The position numbers and the translations under genes were made by a program. DNA of 64,000 nucleotides from Sphaerotilus uruguayifluvii. GTDB lineage: Bacteria; Pseudomonadota; Gammaproteobacteria; Burkholderiales; Burkholderiaceae_C. This document shows, piece after piece, positions 1-9,814 of this stretch. The notes below the pieces were generated by a model. The model was not told the DNA's origin. It did no database searches and was given only the letters and a program-made list of their open reading frames with translations. How positions within the stretch are numbered: the stretch's first letter is position 1; each line of letters starts with the position of its first letter. Location of the stretch: positions 263,925 through 327,924 of the forward strand of contig NZ_JABSNM010000001.1 of assembly GCF_013294065.1 (NCBI RefSeq). Reading direction: 5' to 3'.

Positions 1-561
1 CACGCCGCGCTCCAGCCACTGTGCGCCGTTCCAGTGCACCAGCATGACCGGCATCGCGTCGAGCACCTCGTTGCCGATGACCACGCCCTCGAAGCGCTCG
101 GGCAGCGCGTCGGCCCAGTGCAGCTTGTCGAGGTGCTGCGGCACCCGCGCGGCGCAGGTCTGGCGCTGGCGCTCGCGCAGCGTGCCCGACAGGTCGACGA
201 TGGTGTAGCGCGTGATCCGGTCGCCCAGCGCCTCCAGCAGCTGCGAGGCCAGCGCGCCGGAGCCGGCGCCGAACTCCCACAGCTCGGCCGTGCCGGTGGC
301 GTCGAGCGCCTGCGCGAGCTGGCGCGCCACCGCGCGGCCGAACAGCCCGGAGAGCTCCGGCGCGGTCACGAAGTCGCTGCCCGAGGCGGGCAGGGCACCG
401 AACTGGCGGTCGCCGCCGCTGTAGTAGCCCAGGCCGGGCTGGTACAGCGCCAGCGCCATGAAATGCTCGAAGCCGATCCAGCCGTCGTGGCGGCGGATCT
501 CGTCGGCGATGAGGAGGGCCAGCGGGTCGCTGGCTACACTGGGAGTGGAGGCGGCATTCAC
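1..561 (-). CDS. SAM-dependent methyltransferase, MidA/NDUFAF7-like (DUF185, COG1565), 3' end beyond the window
   Basis: The 187 codons visible read through the left edge without a stop. They show the family's N-terminal pattern: a GLGYYSGG segment, then SDFVTAPELSGLFG, then a glycine-rich SAM-binding loop EFGAGSGALA and an NEVLDAMPV motif. The mitochondrial relatives (NDUFAF7/MidA) methylate an arginine of a complex I subunit; the bacterial substrate is not established. The start is taken as GTG at 561 because no ATG lies near the N-terminal motifs and a TACAAT box sits just upstream. That box is so close that the mRNA may be leaderless. The gene is divergent from folB, with 30 bp between the two starts. 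Family assignment is firm; the start is less so. Confidence 0.85.
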   Translation of the reverse strand, partial: MNAASTPSVASDPLALLIADEIRRHDGWIGFEHFMALALYQPGLGYYSGGDRQFGALPASGSDFVTAPELSGLFGRAVARQLAQALDATGTAELWEFGAGSGALASQLLEALGDRITRYTIVDLSGTLRERQRQTCAARVPQHLDKLHWADALPERFEGVVIGNEVLDAMPVMLVHWNGAQWLERGV

Positions 562-567
562 CCGCCG

Positions 568-573
568 ATTGTA
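568..573 (-). promoter_or_regulatory. Candidate -10 box (TACAAT) for the MidA-like gene
   Basis: On the minus strand TACAAT is followed by six bases and then the GTG start, so transcription would begin at or next to the start codon. No good -35 was found. The same ACAATCGGnG pattern recurs before azlC at 43882. Confidence 0.35.
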
Positions 574-591
574 GGAACCCGAGCCCTTTCC

Positions 592-963
592 ATGTCCACC
601 ACCCGCGGCACCCAGATCCTGACGCTCACCGGCCTGCGCTTCGATGCCAGCCTGGGCGTGCTCGAGCACGAGAAGGAGGCTCCCCAGCCGATCGCCGTCG
701 ACGTCGAGCTCAACCTCGGCAGCCAGCCGCTGCATCCGCGCGACGACGACCTGACCCATGTGCTCGACTACCGCCGCGTGCGCTCCATCGTCATCGAGGA
801 ATGCACCGCCCGCCACGTCAACCTGCTCGAGAGCCTGATCGGCCAGGTCGCCTCGCGGCTGATGGACCTGCCCGGCGTGCTGGGCGTGCGGGTGAAGATC
901 GCCAAGCTGGAGATCTTCGACGACTGCGAGGTCGCGATCCGCATCGAGACCGGCCAGTGGTGA
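592..963 (+). CDS. folB: Dihydroneopterin aldolase
   Basis: A 123-aa protein of the usual FolB size. FolB converts 7,8-dihydroneopterin to 6-hydroxymethyl-dihydropterin and glycolaldehyde in cytosolic folate synthesis. The N-terminus has the GVLEHEK segment holding the conserved glutamate, a VLDYRRV segment in the middle, and near the C-terminus VRVKIAKLEIF, which carries the conserved lysine. ATG 592 matches the family N-terminus; longer in-frame readings upstream run through the divergent methyltransferase and are not real. It ends 25 bp from the stop of the convergent polyphosphate kinase gene. Confidence 0.93.
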   Translation: MSTTRGTQILTLTGLRFDASLGVLEHEKEAPQPIAVDVELNLGSQPLHPRDDDLTHVLDYRRVRSIVIEECTARHVNLLESLIGQVASRLMDLPGVLGVRVKIAKLEIFDDCEVAIRIETGQW

Positions 964-988
964 GCCGGTCCGGCCGGAGGATCCCGCG

Positions 989-1915
989 TCAGTAGACCTC
1001 GGGCACGAACAGCTCCGGCGCGACCGGGCTGCGGGTGTAGTCCTCGTGGCGCTCGCGCTCGGGCAGCGCGATCAGCGGCTGCTCGACGTCCCCGTAGGGG
1101 ATCTGGCCGAGCAGGTGATGGATGCAGTTCAGGCGCGCGCGCTTCTTGTCGTCGGCGGCCACGATCCACCACGGCGCCTCCGCGATGTGGGTGCGCTCGA
1201 GCATCACCTCCTTGGCCTTGGTGTAGTCCTCCCAGCGCCGGCGCGACTCCAGGTCCATCGGGCTGAGCTTCCACTGCTTCAGCGGGTCGTGGATGCGCGC
1301 CAGGAAGCGCACGCGCTGCTCGTCGTCCGAGATCGAGAACCAGTACTTGATGACCTGGATGCCGGAGCGCACCAGCATGCGCTCGAACTCCGGCGCGGAG
1401 CGGAAGAACTCCTCGTACTGGTCGTCGGTGCAGAAGCCCATGACGCGCTCGACGCCGGCGCGGTTGTACCAGGAGCGGTCGAACAGCACGATCTCGCCGC
1501 CGGCGGGCAGGTGCGAGACATAGCGCTGGAAATACCACTGGGTGCGCTCGCGGTCGTTGGGCGCCGGCAGCGCGGCGACCCGGCAGACGCGCGGATTCAG
1601 GCGCTGGGTGATGCGCTTGATCACGCCGCCCTTGCCGGCGGCGTCGCGGCCCTCGAACAGGATGACGACCTTGTGCCCCGTCGCCACCACCCAGTCCTGC
1701 AGCCGCACCAGCTCGGCCTGCAGGCGCAGCAGCTCGCTGAAGTAGCGCCGGCGCGACTCGGCATCGGAGCCGGCGGCCGGCTGCCCCTCGGCCAGGGCCG
1801 TCGCGTCGAGGTGGCGGTCCTCGAACTCCAGCTCGATCTCCTCGTCCAGGTCGTCGCGCAGGTCGCGGTGCAGGCGGCGCATCAGGTCGTCGTCGGGGGG
1901 CAGGGTCGTGTTCAT
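989..1915 (-). CDS. ppk2: Polyphosphate kinase 2 family protein
   Basis: A 308-aa protein with the PPK2 core: a Walker A loop FEGRDAAGKGG (about residues 88-97), the ITQRLNPR segment, FDRSWYNRAGVERVMGF as the Walker B and lid region, and KQWKLSPMD towards the C-terminus. PPK2 enzymes transfer phosphate between polyphosphate and nucleoside mono- or diphosphates. The class (GDP/ADP kinase or AMP kinase) cannot be fixed by eye; the single-domain length fits class I or III. The N-terminus is acidic (DDDLMRRLHRDLRDDLDEE). ATG 1915 is the first plausible start. The gene stands alone on the minus strand, convergent with folB and divergent from ttcA. Confidence 0.92.
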   Translation of the reverse strand: MNTTLPPDDDLMRRLHRDLRDDLDEEIELEFEDRHLDATALAEGQPAAGSDAESRRRYFSELLRLQAELVRLQDWVVATGHKVVILFEGRDAAGKGGVIKRITQRLNPRVCRVAALPAPNDRERTQWYFQRYVSHLPAGGEIVLFDRSWYNRAGVERVMGFCTDDQYEEFFRSAPEFERMLVRSGIQVIKYWFSISDDEQRVRFLARIHDPLKQWKLSPMDLESRRRWEDYTKAKEVMLERTHIAEAPWWIVAADDKKRARLNCIHHLLGQIPYGDVEQPLIALPERERHEDYTRSPVAPELFVPEVY

Positions 1916-2028
1916 GGGCGGCAAGGGCAGCAGGGTCCGACCGGGATGCTGGCGTCCTGTCGTGGCGGGGCCGTGACAGCGCGCGCGCCGCGGGCATCCC
2001 CGCACGGCCCGTGGCGATGCGCTTGACC

Positions 2029-2034
2029 GACAAT
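2029..2034 (+). promoter_or_regulatory. Candidate -10 box (GACAAT) for ttcA
   Basis: GACAATCCCG ends ten bases before the ttcA ATG, implying a very short leader. No convincing -35 is visible. Confidence 0.28.
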
Positions 2035-2044
2035 CCCGCCCATC

Positions 2045-3043
2045 ATGCAGACCTCCGAACCCACCTCCACCGCCCAGCCGACCGAGGCCGAGCGCCGTGC
2101 CGCGCACGAGATCAACAAGCTGTCCAAGCGCCTGCACCGCCAGGTCGGCCAGGCGATCACCGACTACAACATGATCGAGGACGGCGACCGCGTGATGGTC
2201 TGCCTCTCGGGCGGCAAGGACAGCTACTCGCTGCTCGACATCCTGCTGAACCTGCAGCAGCGCGCGCCGATCAGCTTCTCGATCGTCGCGGTCAACCTCG
2301 ACCAGAAGCAGCCGGGCTTCCCGGCCGACGTGCTGCCGGCCTATCTGAAGAGCCGCGGCGTCGACTTCCACATCGAGAACCAGGACACCTACTCGGTGGT
2401 CAAGCGCGTGATTCCCGAGGGCGACACGATGTGCAGCCTGTGCTCGCGGCTGCGCCGCGGCATCCTGTACCGCGTCGCCGGCGAGCTGGGCGCCAACAAG
2501 ATCGCGCTGGGCCACCACCGCGACGACTTCCTCGGCACCGTCTTCCTGAACCTGTTCTTCCAGGGCCGCCTGAAGGGCATGCCGCCGAAGCTGGTCAGCG
2601 ACGACGGCCGCCACACCGTGATCCGCCCGCTGGCCTATGTCGCCGAGACCGACATCGAGCGCTGGGCCGCGCACCGCCAGTTCCCGATCATCCCGTGCAG
2701 CCTGTGCGGCAGCCAGGAGAACCTGCAGCGCGTGCAGGTGAAGAAGATGCTGCGCGAGTGGGACCAGAAGTTCCCGGGCCGCATCGACAACATGCACCGC
2801 GCCTTCAGCCATGTGGTCCCGTCGCACCTGATGGACCGCAAGCTCTTCCCCTTCGAGACCATCCGCCCGACCGGCAAGGCCGACCCGATGGGCGACAAGG
2901 CCTTCGACCACGACGATGATGAGGACGACGACGCCTGCGCGACGCCGTCCGCCGCCGAGGCGGGACTGCCGGCCGAGGCCGCGATCTCGCTGGAGGCGCT
3001 GCGCCGCACGCTGACGTCCCCGGCCGCGCCGTCGCAGGACTGA
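2045..3043 (+). CDS. ttcA: tRNA 2-thiocytidine(32) biosynthesis protein TtcA
   Basis: A 332-aa protein. TtcA thiolates C32 of certain tRNAs using an iron-sulfur cluster and ATP. The PP-loop SGGKDS is at residues 55-60. Two CxxC pairs, C130/C133 (MCSLC) and C218/C221 (PCSLC), supply the cluster ligands expected of the family. GHHRDD and [10 protein letters not shown] also match. The C-terminus has an acidic run (DHDDDEDDD) and an extra tail of about 40 residues rich in Ala, as seen in many Burkholderiales homologues. A gene of this type is usually monocistronic, as it appears here. Confidence 0.97.
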   Translation: MQTSEPTSTAQPTEAERRAAHEINKLSKRLHRQVGQAITDYNMIEDGDRVMVCLSGGKDSYSLLDILLNLQQRAPISFSIVAVNLDQKQPGFPADVLPAYLKSRGVDFHIENQDTYSVVKRVIPEGDTMCSLCSRLRRGILYRVAGELGANKIALGHHRDDFLGTVFLNLFFQGRLKGMPPKLVSDDGRHTVIRPLAYVAETDIERWAAHRQFPIIPCSLCGSQENLQRVQVKKMLREWDQKFPGRIDNMHRAFSHVVPSHLMDRKLFPFETIRPTGKADPMGDKAFDHDDDEDDDACATPSAAEAGLPAEAAISLEALRRTLTSPAAPSQD

Positions 3044-3102
3044 CGCGCCCCGCCCCGGACCCGACCGGGCGCGCCCGGATGACCCCGCCAGGAGACTGCC
3101 CG

Positions 3103-3780
3103 ATGGACACGATGACCGCTTCGTCCCTGCTCCCATGCACGGACCCGGGCATGCGCCGCCGGCGCCTGCTGGCGCTGGGCGCGCTGGCGCCGCTGGCCGC
3201 GCTGCTGCCGGGCTGCGCGCTGCTGAAGCAGATCAGCGTCGACGTGGCGACCTTCGGCGCCTGGCCGGCCGGGCGCCGGCCGGGCCGCTACGCCTTCGAC
3301 CGGCTGCCCTCGCAGCAGGCCGATGCGGCCGCGCAGCAGCAGCTCGAGCAGGCCGCGGCGCAGGCGCTGGCGCAGGCCGGCTTCGGCCCGGCCGCCAGCA
3401 CCGCCCAGGCCGACGTGCTGGTGCAGCTCGACGGCCGGCGCAGCCGGGTGCTGTCGCCGTTCGCCGATCCCTGGCCCGGGCCTGTCGCGCCGCTGCGCCG
3501 CGTGCCGCCGCCGCCCGACCGGCGCATCCACGGCTCGGTGGGCATCGGCGTGGGCACGGGCTTCGGCGCCGGCTTCGGCTGGCAGGAGGTCTACGAGCGC
3601 CAGCAGCTGCTGATGCTGCTGGTCGACCGCGCCAGCCGCGAGCGCCTGCTCGAGATCCGCATCGAGCACGAGGCGCGCTACTCGGGGCCCGAATACCTGC
3701 CGCTGCTGTTCGGCGCCGGCCTGCAGGGCTTCCCGGATCTGCCGGCCGGCGCGCGCCGGGTCACGGTCCAGCTGCCGTGA
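3103..3780 (+). CDS. DUF4136-family lipoprotein
   Basis: A 225-aa protein with an Arg-rich start, a hydrophobic segment and a lipobox ending LLPGC (Cys38 from this start), so it is probably anchored in the outer membrane. The segment [24 protein letters not shown] and the later GIGVGTGFGAGFGW glycine-rich stretch fit DUF4136, a family of unknown function. The start at 3103 is chosen for the AGGAGA site about 8 bases upstream. An internal ATG at 3151 would give a more normal 21-residue signal but lacks a ribosome site. The 3' end overlaps the convergent gene by 20 bp. Confidence 0.78.
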   Translation: MDTMTASSLLPCTDPGMRRRRLLALGALAPLAALLPGCALLKQISVDVATFGAWPAGRRPGRYAFDRLPSQQADAAAQQQLEQAAAQALAQAGFGPAASTAQADVLVQLDGRRSRVLSPFADPWPGPVAPLRRVPPPPDRRIHGSVGIGVGTGFGAGFGWQEVYERQQLLMLLVDRASRERLLEIRIEHEARYSGPEYLPLLFGAGLQGFPDLPAGARRVTVQLP

Positions 3781-4660
3781 CCGGGGCGCCCGCGGCGCGC
3801 AGGTCGCGGGCCCAGCCCTGCAGCCGCTCGGCGGCGTCGCGCCGCTGCCCGGCGTCGGTGCGGTTGTGCAGGTCGGCGGCCAGCTCGCACTGGAAGCGCA
3901 GCAGCTGCTCGCGGTACTGGCGCGCTTCCTGTTCGTCCGGCTCGACCGCGCGCCGCGCCAGCGCCTGCAGCAGCGCGGCGCGCCGCTCGCGCTCGGGCGT
4001 GGTCCGCAGCGCCTGCAGCGTCTCGATCAGGTCGCGCTGCTGGCGCTGGCGCTCGGCCATCCAGCGCACCGGATCCCAGGGCGAGGCACGCAGCCGCTCG
4101 CCGACGAAGCGCCGCTGCGCCGCGTCCAGCCGGCCGTAGACCAGCTCGGCGCGGTCGATGACACGCTCGCGCGAGGCGCGCTGGCGCTGGTCGGCGTCGC
4201 CGCGCAGGAAGCGGTCGCGCCAGTCGCGGTTGTCCTCGTCGAGCGCCTGCTGCAGGTGGCGCAGCTGCGCGTCGCTCAGGCCGGCGAGCACGTCGGCCAG
4301 CGGCCCGGAGGCCAGCGTCTGCAGATAGAGCGCCTGGCGGTCGACCAGCGTCTGCCACCAGCGGCAGGTGCGCTCGGTCCGGGTGTCGGCGCTGGCCTCG
4401 CGCGCCAAGTCCTCGAGCAGCGCGGTGTCCTCGCCGAGCGGGCGGCGACGGTGCCAGTCGAGCCACTGCGCCAGCGCCTGACGCACCCGCGGCGCCTGCG
4501 CGTCGTCGAAGTCGAAGCGCCGGTCCAGCCACCACCAGGCCAGCGTGTCGGCCTGCCGATAGGCCAGACCGACCGTGCTGCACCCGGACAGGGGGAGGAT
4601 CAGAGCCAAAACCGACACGAGCTGCCACCACTTAAGGCTGCAGAGTCGTCGTGGCGCCAT
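3761..4660 (-). CDS. DUF6279-family lipoprotein
   Basis: A 299-aa protein with a signal peptide ending in the lipobox LPLSGC (Cys27). It then has the family-typical STVGLAYRQADTLAWWWLDRRFDFDDAQ region and a long helical body rich in Arg, Gln and Leu, with heptad-like stretches that may form coiled coils. Function is unknown. The periplasmic or membrane location follows from the signal. ATG 4660 gives a normal-length signal. The gene is divergent from glmU (70 bp between starts) and overlaps the DUF4136 gene by 20 bp at their 3' ends. Confidence 0.8.
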   Translation of the reverse strand: MAPRRLCSLKWWQLVSVLALILPLSGCSTVGLAYRQADTLAWWWLDRRFDFDDAQAPRVRQALAQWLDWHRRRPLGEDTALLEDLAREASADTRTERTCRWWQTLVDRQALYLQTLASGPLADVLAGLSDAQLRHLQQALDEDNRDWRDRFLRGDADQRQRASRERVIDRAELVYGRLDAAQRRFVGERLRASPWDPVRWMAERQRQQRDLIETLQALRTTPERERRAALLQALARRAVEPDEQEARQYREQLLRFQCELAADLHNRTDAGQRRDAAERLQGWARDLRAAGAPVTAAGP

Positions 4661-4730
4661 GGCAATCCGGATAATCCGCGATTCGACACCGTCCGGAACA
4701 TTCGGAACACGCTTGAGAGAGGATCTGCGC

Positions 4731-6119
4731 ATGTCGCTCGATGTTGTGATCATGGCCGCTGGCAAGGGCACGCGGATGAAGTCTGCCCGCCCGAAGGTAT
4801 TGCACCCGCTCGCTGGTCGGCCCCTATTGCAGCACGTCCTCGAGACCGGCATCGGACTGGGGGCGGAACGCCTGATCACCGTGACCGGCCATGGCGCCGA
4901 GCAGGTCGAGCAGGCGATGCGCCGCGCGCTGCCTGACGCGCCGCTGGCCTTCGTGCGCCAGGAGCCGCAGCTCGGCACCGGCCACGCGGTGCAGCAGGCG
5001 GTGCCGGAACTGCCCGAGTCGGGTACCACGCTGATCCTGAACGGCGACGTGCCGCTGGTCAAGGCGGAAACCGCCCGGGCGCTGATCCAGGCCTGCGCCG
5101 GCGAGCGGCTGGTGCTGCTGACGGTCGTGCTGGCCGATCCGACCGGCTACGGCCGCATCGTGCGCGAGGGCGAGGCGGTGCGCGCCATCGTCGAGCACAA
5201 GGACGCCACCCCTGAGCAGCGCCAGATCCGCGAGGGCTACACCGGCATGATGGCCGCGCCCACCGCGCACCTGAAGCGCTGGCTGGCCAGGCTGAGCAAC
5301 GACAACGCCCAGAAGGAGTACTACCTGACCGACATCGTCGCGATGGCGGTGGCCGACGGCGTGCCGGTCGTCGCGACCCAGGCCACCGGCGAGACCGAGG
5401 TGCTGGGCGTCAACAGCCCGGTGCAGCTCGCCGACCTGGAGCGCCGCTTCCAGCGCGAGCAGGCCGACGCGCTGATGGAGGCCGGCGTGCGGCTGATGGA
5501 CCCGGCGCGCTTCGACCTGCGCGGCACGCTGTCGTGCGGCCGCGATGTCGCCATCGACGTCAACTGCGTCTTCGAGGGCACGGTCGTGCTGGGCGACGAC
5601 GTGCAGATCGGCGCCAACTGCGTGATCCGCAACGCCCGCATCGCCGCCGGCGCGGTGATCCACCCCTTCACCTGCATCGACGGCGAGGCGGCCGGCGCCG
5701 AGGTCGGCGAGGGCGCGCTGGTCGGGCCGTTCGCGCGGCTGCGCCCCGGCGCCCGGCTGGGCCGCGAGGTGCACATCGGCAACTTCGTCGAGGTCAAGAA
5801 CTCGACGCTGGCCGACGGCGCCAAGGCCAACCACCTGGCCTACCTGGGCGACGCCACCGTGGGCGAGCGCGTCAACTACGGTGCCGGCAGCATCACCGCC
5901 AACTACGACGGTGCCAACAAGCACCGCACCGTCATCGAGAACGACGTGCACATCGGCTCGAACTGCGTGCTGGTCGCGCCGATCACCGTCGGCGCCGGCG
6001 CCACCGTCGGCGGCGGCTCGACGATCACGAAGAACGTCGGCGCCGGCGAGCTGGCCGTCGCGCGTGGCAAGCAGCTCTCGATCGGCGGCTGGAGCCGTCC
6101 GGTCAAGGCCAAGAAATGA
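4731..6119 (+). CDS. glmU: Bifunctional N-acetylglucosamine-1-phosphate uridyltransferase / glucosamine-1-phosphate acetyltransferase
   Basis: A 462-aa protein close to the usual 456. The N-terminal pyrophosphorylase domain starts IMAAGKGTRMKSARPKVLHPLAG; the C-terminal half is a left-handed beta helix of hexapeptide repeats (VLGDDVQIGANCVIRNARI, then HIGNFVEVKNSTL). It makes UDP-GlcNAc, the precursor of peptidoglycan and lipopolysaccharide. ATG 4731 has GAGAGGA upstream and places the nucleotide-binding motif at the N-terminus, so longer readings are rejected. glmS, the preceding enzyme of the pathway, lies 1.1 kb downstream. The next gene overlaps by ATGA. Confidence 0.97.
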   Translation: MSLDVVIMAAGKGTRMKSARPKVLHPLAGRPLLQHVLETGIGLGAERLITVTGHGAEQVEQAMRRALPDAPLAFVRQEPQLGTGHAVQQAVPELPESGTTLILNGDVPLVKAETARALIQACAGERLVLLTVVLADPTGYGRIVREGEAVRAIVEHKDATPEQRQIREGYTGMMAAPTAHLKRWLARLSNDNAQKEYYLTDIVAMAVADGVPVVATQATGETEVLGVNSPVQLADLERRFQREQADALMEAGVRLMDPARFDLRGTLSCGRDVAIDVNCVFEGTVVLGDDVQIGANCVIRNARIAAGAVIHPFTCIDGEAAGAEVGEGALVGPFARLRPGARLGREVHIGNFVEVKNSTLADGAKANHLAYLGDATVGERVNYGAGSITANYDGANKHRTVIENDVHIGSNCVLVAPITVGAGATVGGGSTITKNVGAGELAVARGKQLSIGGWSRPVKAKK

Positions 6120-6553
6120 ACGCCACTGCCGGCACCGGCGGTCTGGCCGGCCTGTGGCGCAGCCTGTCGGGCACGCGGCCGGCGGCCGCGTCGTCCGCGC
6201 CGGCCCCGGCGCCCGCCCCGGTGCCGGCCGGCGTGCTGCCGATCGAGCCGACGCACTACCAGCGCCTGGGCCTGCCGGAGGACTGCACCGAGGCCGAAAT
6301 CGAGATCGCCTGGCACCGCGTCGCCGCCGGCCTGCTGCCGCCGCGACCGCCGGGCGAGCGCCTGAAGCCGCCGCCCGCCAGTGCAGGCACCGCCGAGGAG
6401 GCGCGCACCGAGCAGATGCGCTCCGACGACCGCCGCCTGGCGCGCGCGGTGCTGGGCGATCCGGTGCGACGCGCGGTCTACGACGCCTGGCTGGCGCGCG
6501 AGCGTGCGGCGCGGCCGCCGCAGGGCTGGATGTCGAAGCTGCGCGGGCGCTGA
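6116..6553 (+). CDS. Small protein with a degenerate J-domain-like region
   Basis: A 145-aa protein translationally coupled to glmU (ATGA overlap). An Ala/Pro linker (SSAPAPAPAPAPVPAG) leads into HYQRLGLPEDCTEAEIEIAWHRVAA, which looks like helices I and II of a J domain. The region ends with RRLARAVLGDPVRRAVYDAWLARER, like J-domain helices III and IV. The catalytic HPD tripeptide that stimulates DnaK ATPase is absent; an LLPPRPPGERLKPP insert sits where it should be. It is therefore either a J-like protein with a non-chaperone role or a decayed one. No function is claimed. Confidence 0.62.
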   Translation: MNATAGTGGLAGLWRSLSGTRPAAASSAPAPAPAPVPAGVLPIEPTHYQRLGLPEDCTEAEIEIAWHRVAAGLLPPRPPGERLKPPPASAGTAEEARTEQMRSDDRRLARAVLGDPVRRAVYDAWLARERAARPPQGWMSKLRGR

Positions 6554-6554
6554 G

Positions 6555-7043
6555 TCAGTCGAGCGGCTTCGCGGGCAGCGTGATCTGCAGGCCGCTCTTG
6601 GCGCGGTGCACGCTGAAGAAGCAGCGCACGTTGCGCACGTTCACGTCGCTGGTGAACAGGCGCTGCGCCAGCGCCTGATAGGCCGGCATGTCGGCGACCT
6701 GCGCGATCAGCACGAAGTCCGGGCCGCCCTGCGTGCGGTAGCACTGCTGCACGCCCGGCTCGGCCACCGCGCGCGCCTCGAAGGCCTCGATGCGGTCGAT
6801 GGCCTGGCGGTCGAGCGTGATCTCGACGATCGCGGTCAGGCCGTGGCCGAGCGCCTCGGGCGACAGGATCGCGACGGTGCGCTCGATGATGCCGGCATCG
6901 GTGAGCCGCTTGACGCGGCGCAGGCTGGTCGCGGCCGAGACATGGACCGCCTCGGCGATCGCCTGGTTCGAGCGCGACGCATCGCGCTGCAGCTCGTCGA
7001 GCAGCTTCAGATCGATGGCGTCCACCGAGATGGGGGTCGTCAT
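6555..7043 (-). CDS. Lrp/AsnC family transcriptional regulator
   Basis: A 162-aa regulator. The N-terminal winged helix-turn-helix reads AIDLKLLDELQRDASRSNQAIAE...VHVSAATSLRRVKRLTDAGII; the C-terminal RAM (ligand-binding) domain includes GPDFVLIAQVADMPAYQAL. Such proteins sense amino acids and bind DNA as multimers. The ligand is not predictable here. The start codon lies next to a GATTGCAATC palindrome, so autoregulation is likely, and the shared 161-bp spacer with glmS makes control of glmS possible. One base separates its stop from the stop of the J-like gene. Confidence 0.93.
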   Translation of the reverse strand: MTTPISVDAIDLKLLDELQRDASRSNQAIAEAVHVSAATSLRRVKRLTDAGIIERTVAILSPEALGHGLTAIVEITLDRQAIDRIEAFEARAVAEPGVQQCYRTQGGPDFVLIAQVADMPAYQALAQRLFTSDVNVRNVRCFFSVHRAKSGLQITLPAKPLD

Positions 7044-7105
7044 GATTGCAATCTTTCCTCAAGAAATGACTTCAAATTGTTATTTCATTGCATTCTGATT
7101 GCAAG
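7044..7105. promoter_or_regulatory. AT-rich operator region with repeated GATTGCAA boxes between the Lrp-type gene and glmS
   Basis: The spacer is strikingly AT-rich for this genome. It holds a perfect 10-bp palindrome GATTGCAATC at 7044-7053, touching the regulator's start codon, and a second half-copy TGATTGCAAG at 7096-7105. A CATTGCAT element lies between them. Arrays of such boxes are typical Lrp/AsnC binding regions. Assignment to this regulator is inferred from adjacency. Confidence 0.45.
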
Positions 7106-7204
7106 GAGATGTTTTGAGTCAAAAGCGATAATTTTTTGCTCATTCATTTCACACGAGTCTGCCTACCATGCGGGCCTGCTTCCACTTCCTGAGGGCAAAC
7201 ACCC

Positions 7205-9067
<1,863 letters not shown>

Positions 9068-9082
9068 TCTAGTCGTTAGGCC

Positions 9083-9128
9083 TGACTGGAACAAATAAAG
9101 TCGGTCGGTGAGAAATAAAGTTGGTCGG
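9083..9128. repeat. Two 16-bp direct repeats resembling a Tn7-type transposon end, 16 bp after glmS
   Basis: AAATAAAGTCGGTCGG (9093-9108) and AAATAAAGTTGGTCGG (9113-9128) differ at one base and are spaced exactly 20 bp apart. A TG that could be the terminus lies at 9083. From memory, the Tn7 left end has repeated TnsB sites containing AATAAAGTC about 10 bases inside a TGT terminus; the core and the spacing match here. Insertion just beyond glmS is the hallmark of Tn7. No opposite end and no tns genes were found, so this is probably a remnant. The identification is an inference. Confidence 0.5.
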
Positions 9129-9814
9129 GACGCTCCGGATTGCGAAAGCCGGCTGCTCCCCGCCAACTTGACATCTGCCGAGCGCCCAGCGCACCTTGCC
9201 TTTCACCGCGTGCATCTCAAGAGCGACTGGATCAGACTGGTCAGAGTCATTCACGGCAGACGGTCCGAGCGACCGCCGCGTTCGTCACCCGACATTCGAT
9301 GTGCTGCGGCTCGTATGACCGCTGCGCATCGGAGACCGGGTACTCGATAGGGTGCGGCGGCAGTCCGATTCTGGATGACCGGTCCTGGCTGGGGCGAACT
9401 GCGCAGCCGACCCACCCGAGACATTGATTGTCTCCAACTCCTTGCCGCAAAGTGGTCGTTCGGATCGAAGTGGCTGAAGGATGCCTGGCGCCACGAAGTC
9501 TATGCGTTCACGCTGAGCCTAAAGAATGTGGAGTTGCCTGCCAACTCTGACTCGGGCGGGTTGCTCAGGGCAACACAGGCCCACGTGCAAAACCGTGGCA
9601 GCACCAACGGCCTGGCGGTCGCCTGCAGCCGATCCGACCTGACCACCAAAGCGCCAGTGCGCTTGGTCGCCGGCCTTGACGTCGAGATTCGCGACGCGCT
9701 GGTCTACGGCCGGGCCCGGCGCCGCGCTGACACCGTGGACAGCTTCAGGCGTCGCTATCATCGGCCCGCCAGATATCGACGCCCCATCTAAGATCGGACC
9801 TGGGAGGAGCCCCA
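9129..9814. other. Non-coding or decayed stretch at the left end of the island
   Basis: No open frame here has recognisable protein features. The longest forward frame (9375-9791) gives a composition unlike a folded protein, and the reverse frames are no better. Base composition is lower in GC than the flanking core genes. The last part holds a TATCAT at 9756-9761 that could serve as a -10 box for the ABC-3C operon. The rest is probably remnant mobile-element DNA. Confidence 0.5.

Noticed and set aside
7068..7204. glmS ribozyme
   Set aside because: That ribozyme occurs in Gram-positive bacteria; nothing in the leader resembles it.
9375..9791. Open forward frame of 138 codons in the left part of the island
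   Set aside because: No recognisable domain, odd composition and no ribosome site; antisense frames in the same stretch look equally random.
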